From Patagioenas fasciata (Eukaryota; Chordata; Aves; Columbiformes; Columbidae): a stretch of 64,000 bases of DNA. Positions 63,863 through 64,000 of the stretch are shown one piece after another (the stretch's first letter is position 1; each line of letters begins with the position of its first letter). The stretch lies in assembly GCF_037038585.1 (NCBI RefSeq), contig NC_092521.1, positions 48,338,398 through 48,402,397 on the forward strand, read 5' to 3'. The position numbers and the translations under genes were made by a program. The notes under the pieces were generated by a model that made no database searches, was not told where the DNA came from, and saw only the letters and a program-made list of their open reading frames with translations.

Positions 63863-64000
63863 GTAAGCACCGCCGGCGGGGAGCGGGGCTGGGCTGCGTC
63901 TCTTTGTTCCCCTGCGGGCGGCGGTGCCCGGGGAAGGCGGGAGAACCTGGGCGGGGGGGGGGGGGGGTGGCTCCGCTACCGAGGTTTGGGTCTCGGAGGG
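63863..64000 (+). other. CDH2: Start of CDH2 intron 1, with a 15-G run
   Basis: The sequence begins GTAAGC, a strong splice donor, and remains in the CpG island. An uninterrupted run of 15 G lies at 63953-63967, with further GGG blocks nearby (63916-63945). It could form G-quadruplexes in DNA or nascent RNA. Run length here is prone to sequencing and assembly error. Confidence 0.75.

Noticed and set aside
63163-63870. 235-codon - strand frame across CDH2 exon 1
   Set aside because: Antisense shadow of the GC-rich island, without any recognisable domain.
1-64000. tRNA, rRNA, snRNA or CRISPR features
   Set aside because: No cloverleaf with A/B boxes, no rRNA or snRNA core sequence and no spacer-repeat array was seen on either strand by eye.

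Overview
This is vertebrate, almost certainly avian, nuclear DNA. The evidence is four CR1 LINE fragments with the CR1 3' octamer tails, an avian-type endogenous retrovirus solo LTR, two old MIR-like SINE remnants, AT-rich intergenic DNA, and a CpG-island first exon at the right-hand edge. The 25 residues encoded by that exon start with the MCR-[I/V]-AG block of vertebrate N-cadherin and match the avian CDH2 signal peptide closely. The window is therefore about 63.8 kb of DNA upstream of CDH2, plus the promoter, 5' UTR, exon 1 and first bases of intron 1, all on the + strand. It is not bacterial: there are no operons, rRNAs or CRISPR arrays. The species cannot be fixed from the sequence.

Layout. 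1-22341: AT-rich non-coding DNA with two MIR-like SINEs (about 3675-3845 and 5885-6045), G/T-rich and A/T homopolymer tracts, and two stretches that look like candidate regulatory DNA (13550-14300 and 16660-16935). 22342-22425: an 84-bp CR1 tail. 22426-33561: non-coding DNA with a 37-nt A run. 33562-36545: a young CR1 on the - strand whose ORF2 (endonuclease plus reverse transcriptase) is open except for one in-frame TAG. 36546-49234: non-coding DNA with a SOX-OCT composite site beside a 3 x 24-bp tandem repeat (38690-38776), a possible highly decayed CR1/L3 relic, and an older degenerate CR1 (41530-42530). 49235-50262: a third RT-bearing CR1 fragment. 53781-54518: a 738-bp solo LTR flanked by 5-bp TAACC duplications. 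54524-61840: non-coding DNA with a near-perfect 33-nt palindrome (60039-60071). 61845-62110: a small CpG-rich patch. 62549-62653: a purine tract. About 62690-64000: the CDH2 CpG island.

The only host protein-coding sequence I can support is CDH2 exon 1. Nearly all other open frames are chance frames or lie inside CR1 copies. The likely biology of the rest is long-range cis-regulation of CDH2. Published work on the chicken locus reports many dispersed enhancers dependent on group B1 SOX factors, so SOX/POU composite sites are the most testable signals here. I found no previously undescribed gene system. The most unusual local structures are the 33-nt palindrome, the nearly intact CR1 ORF2, and several SOX-octamer arrangements.
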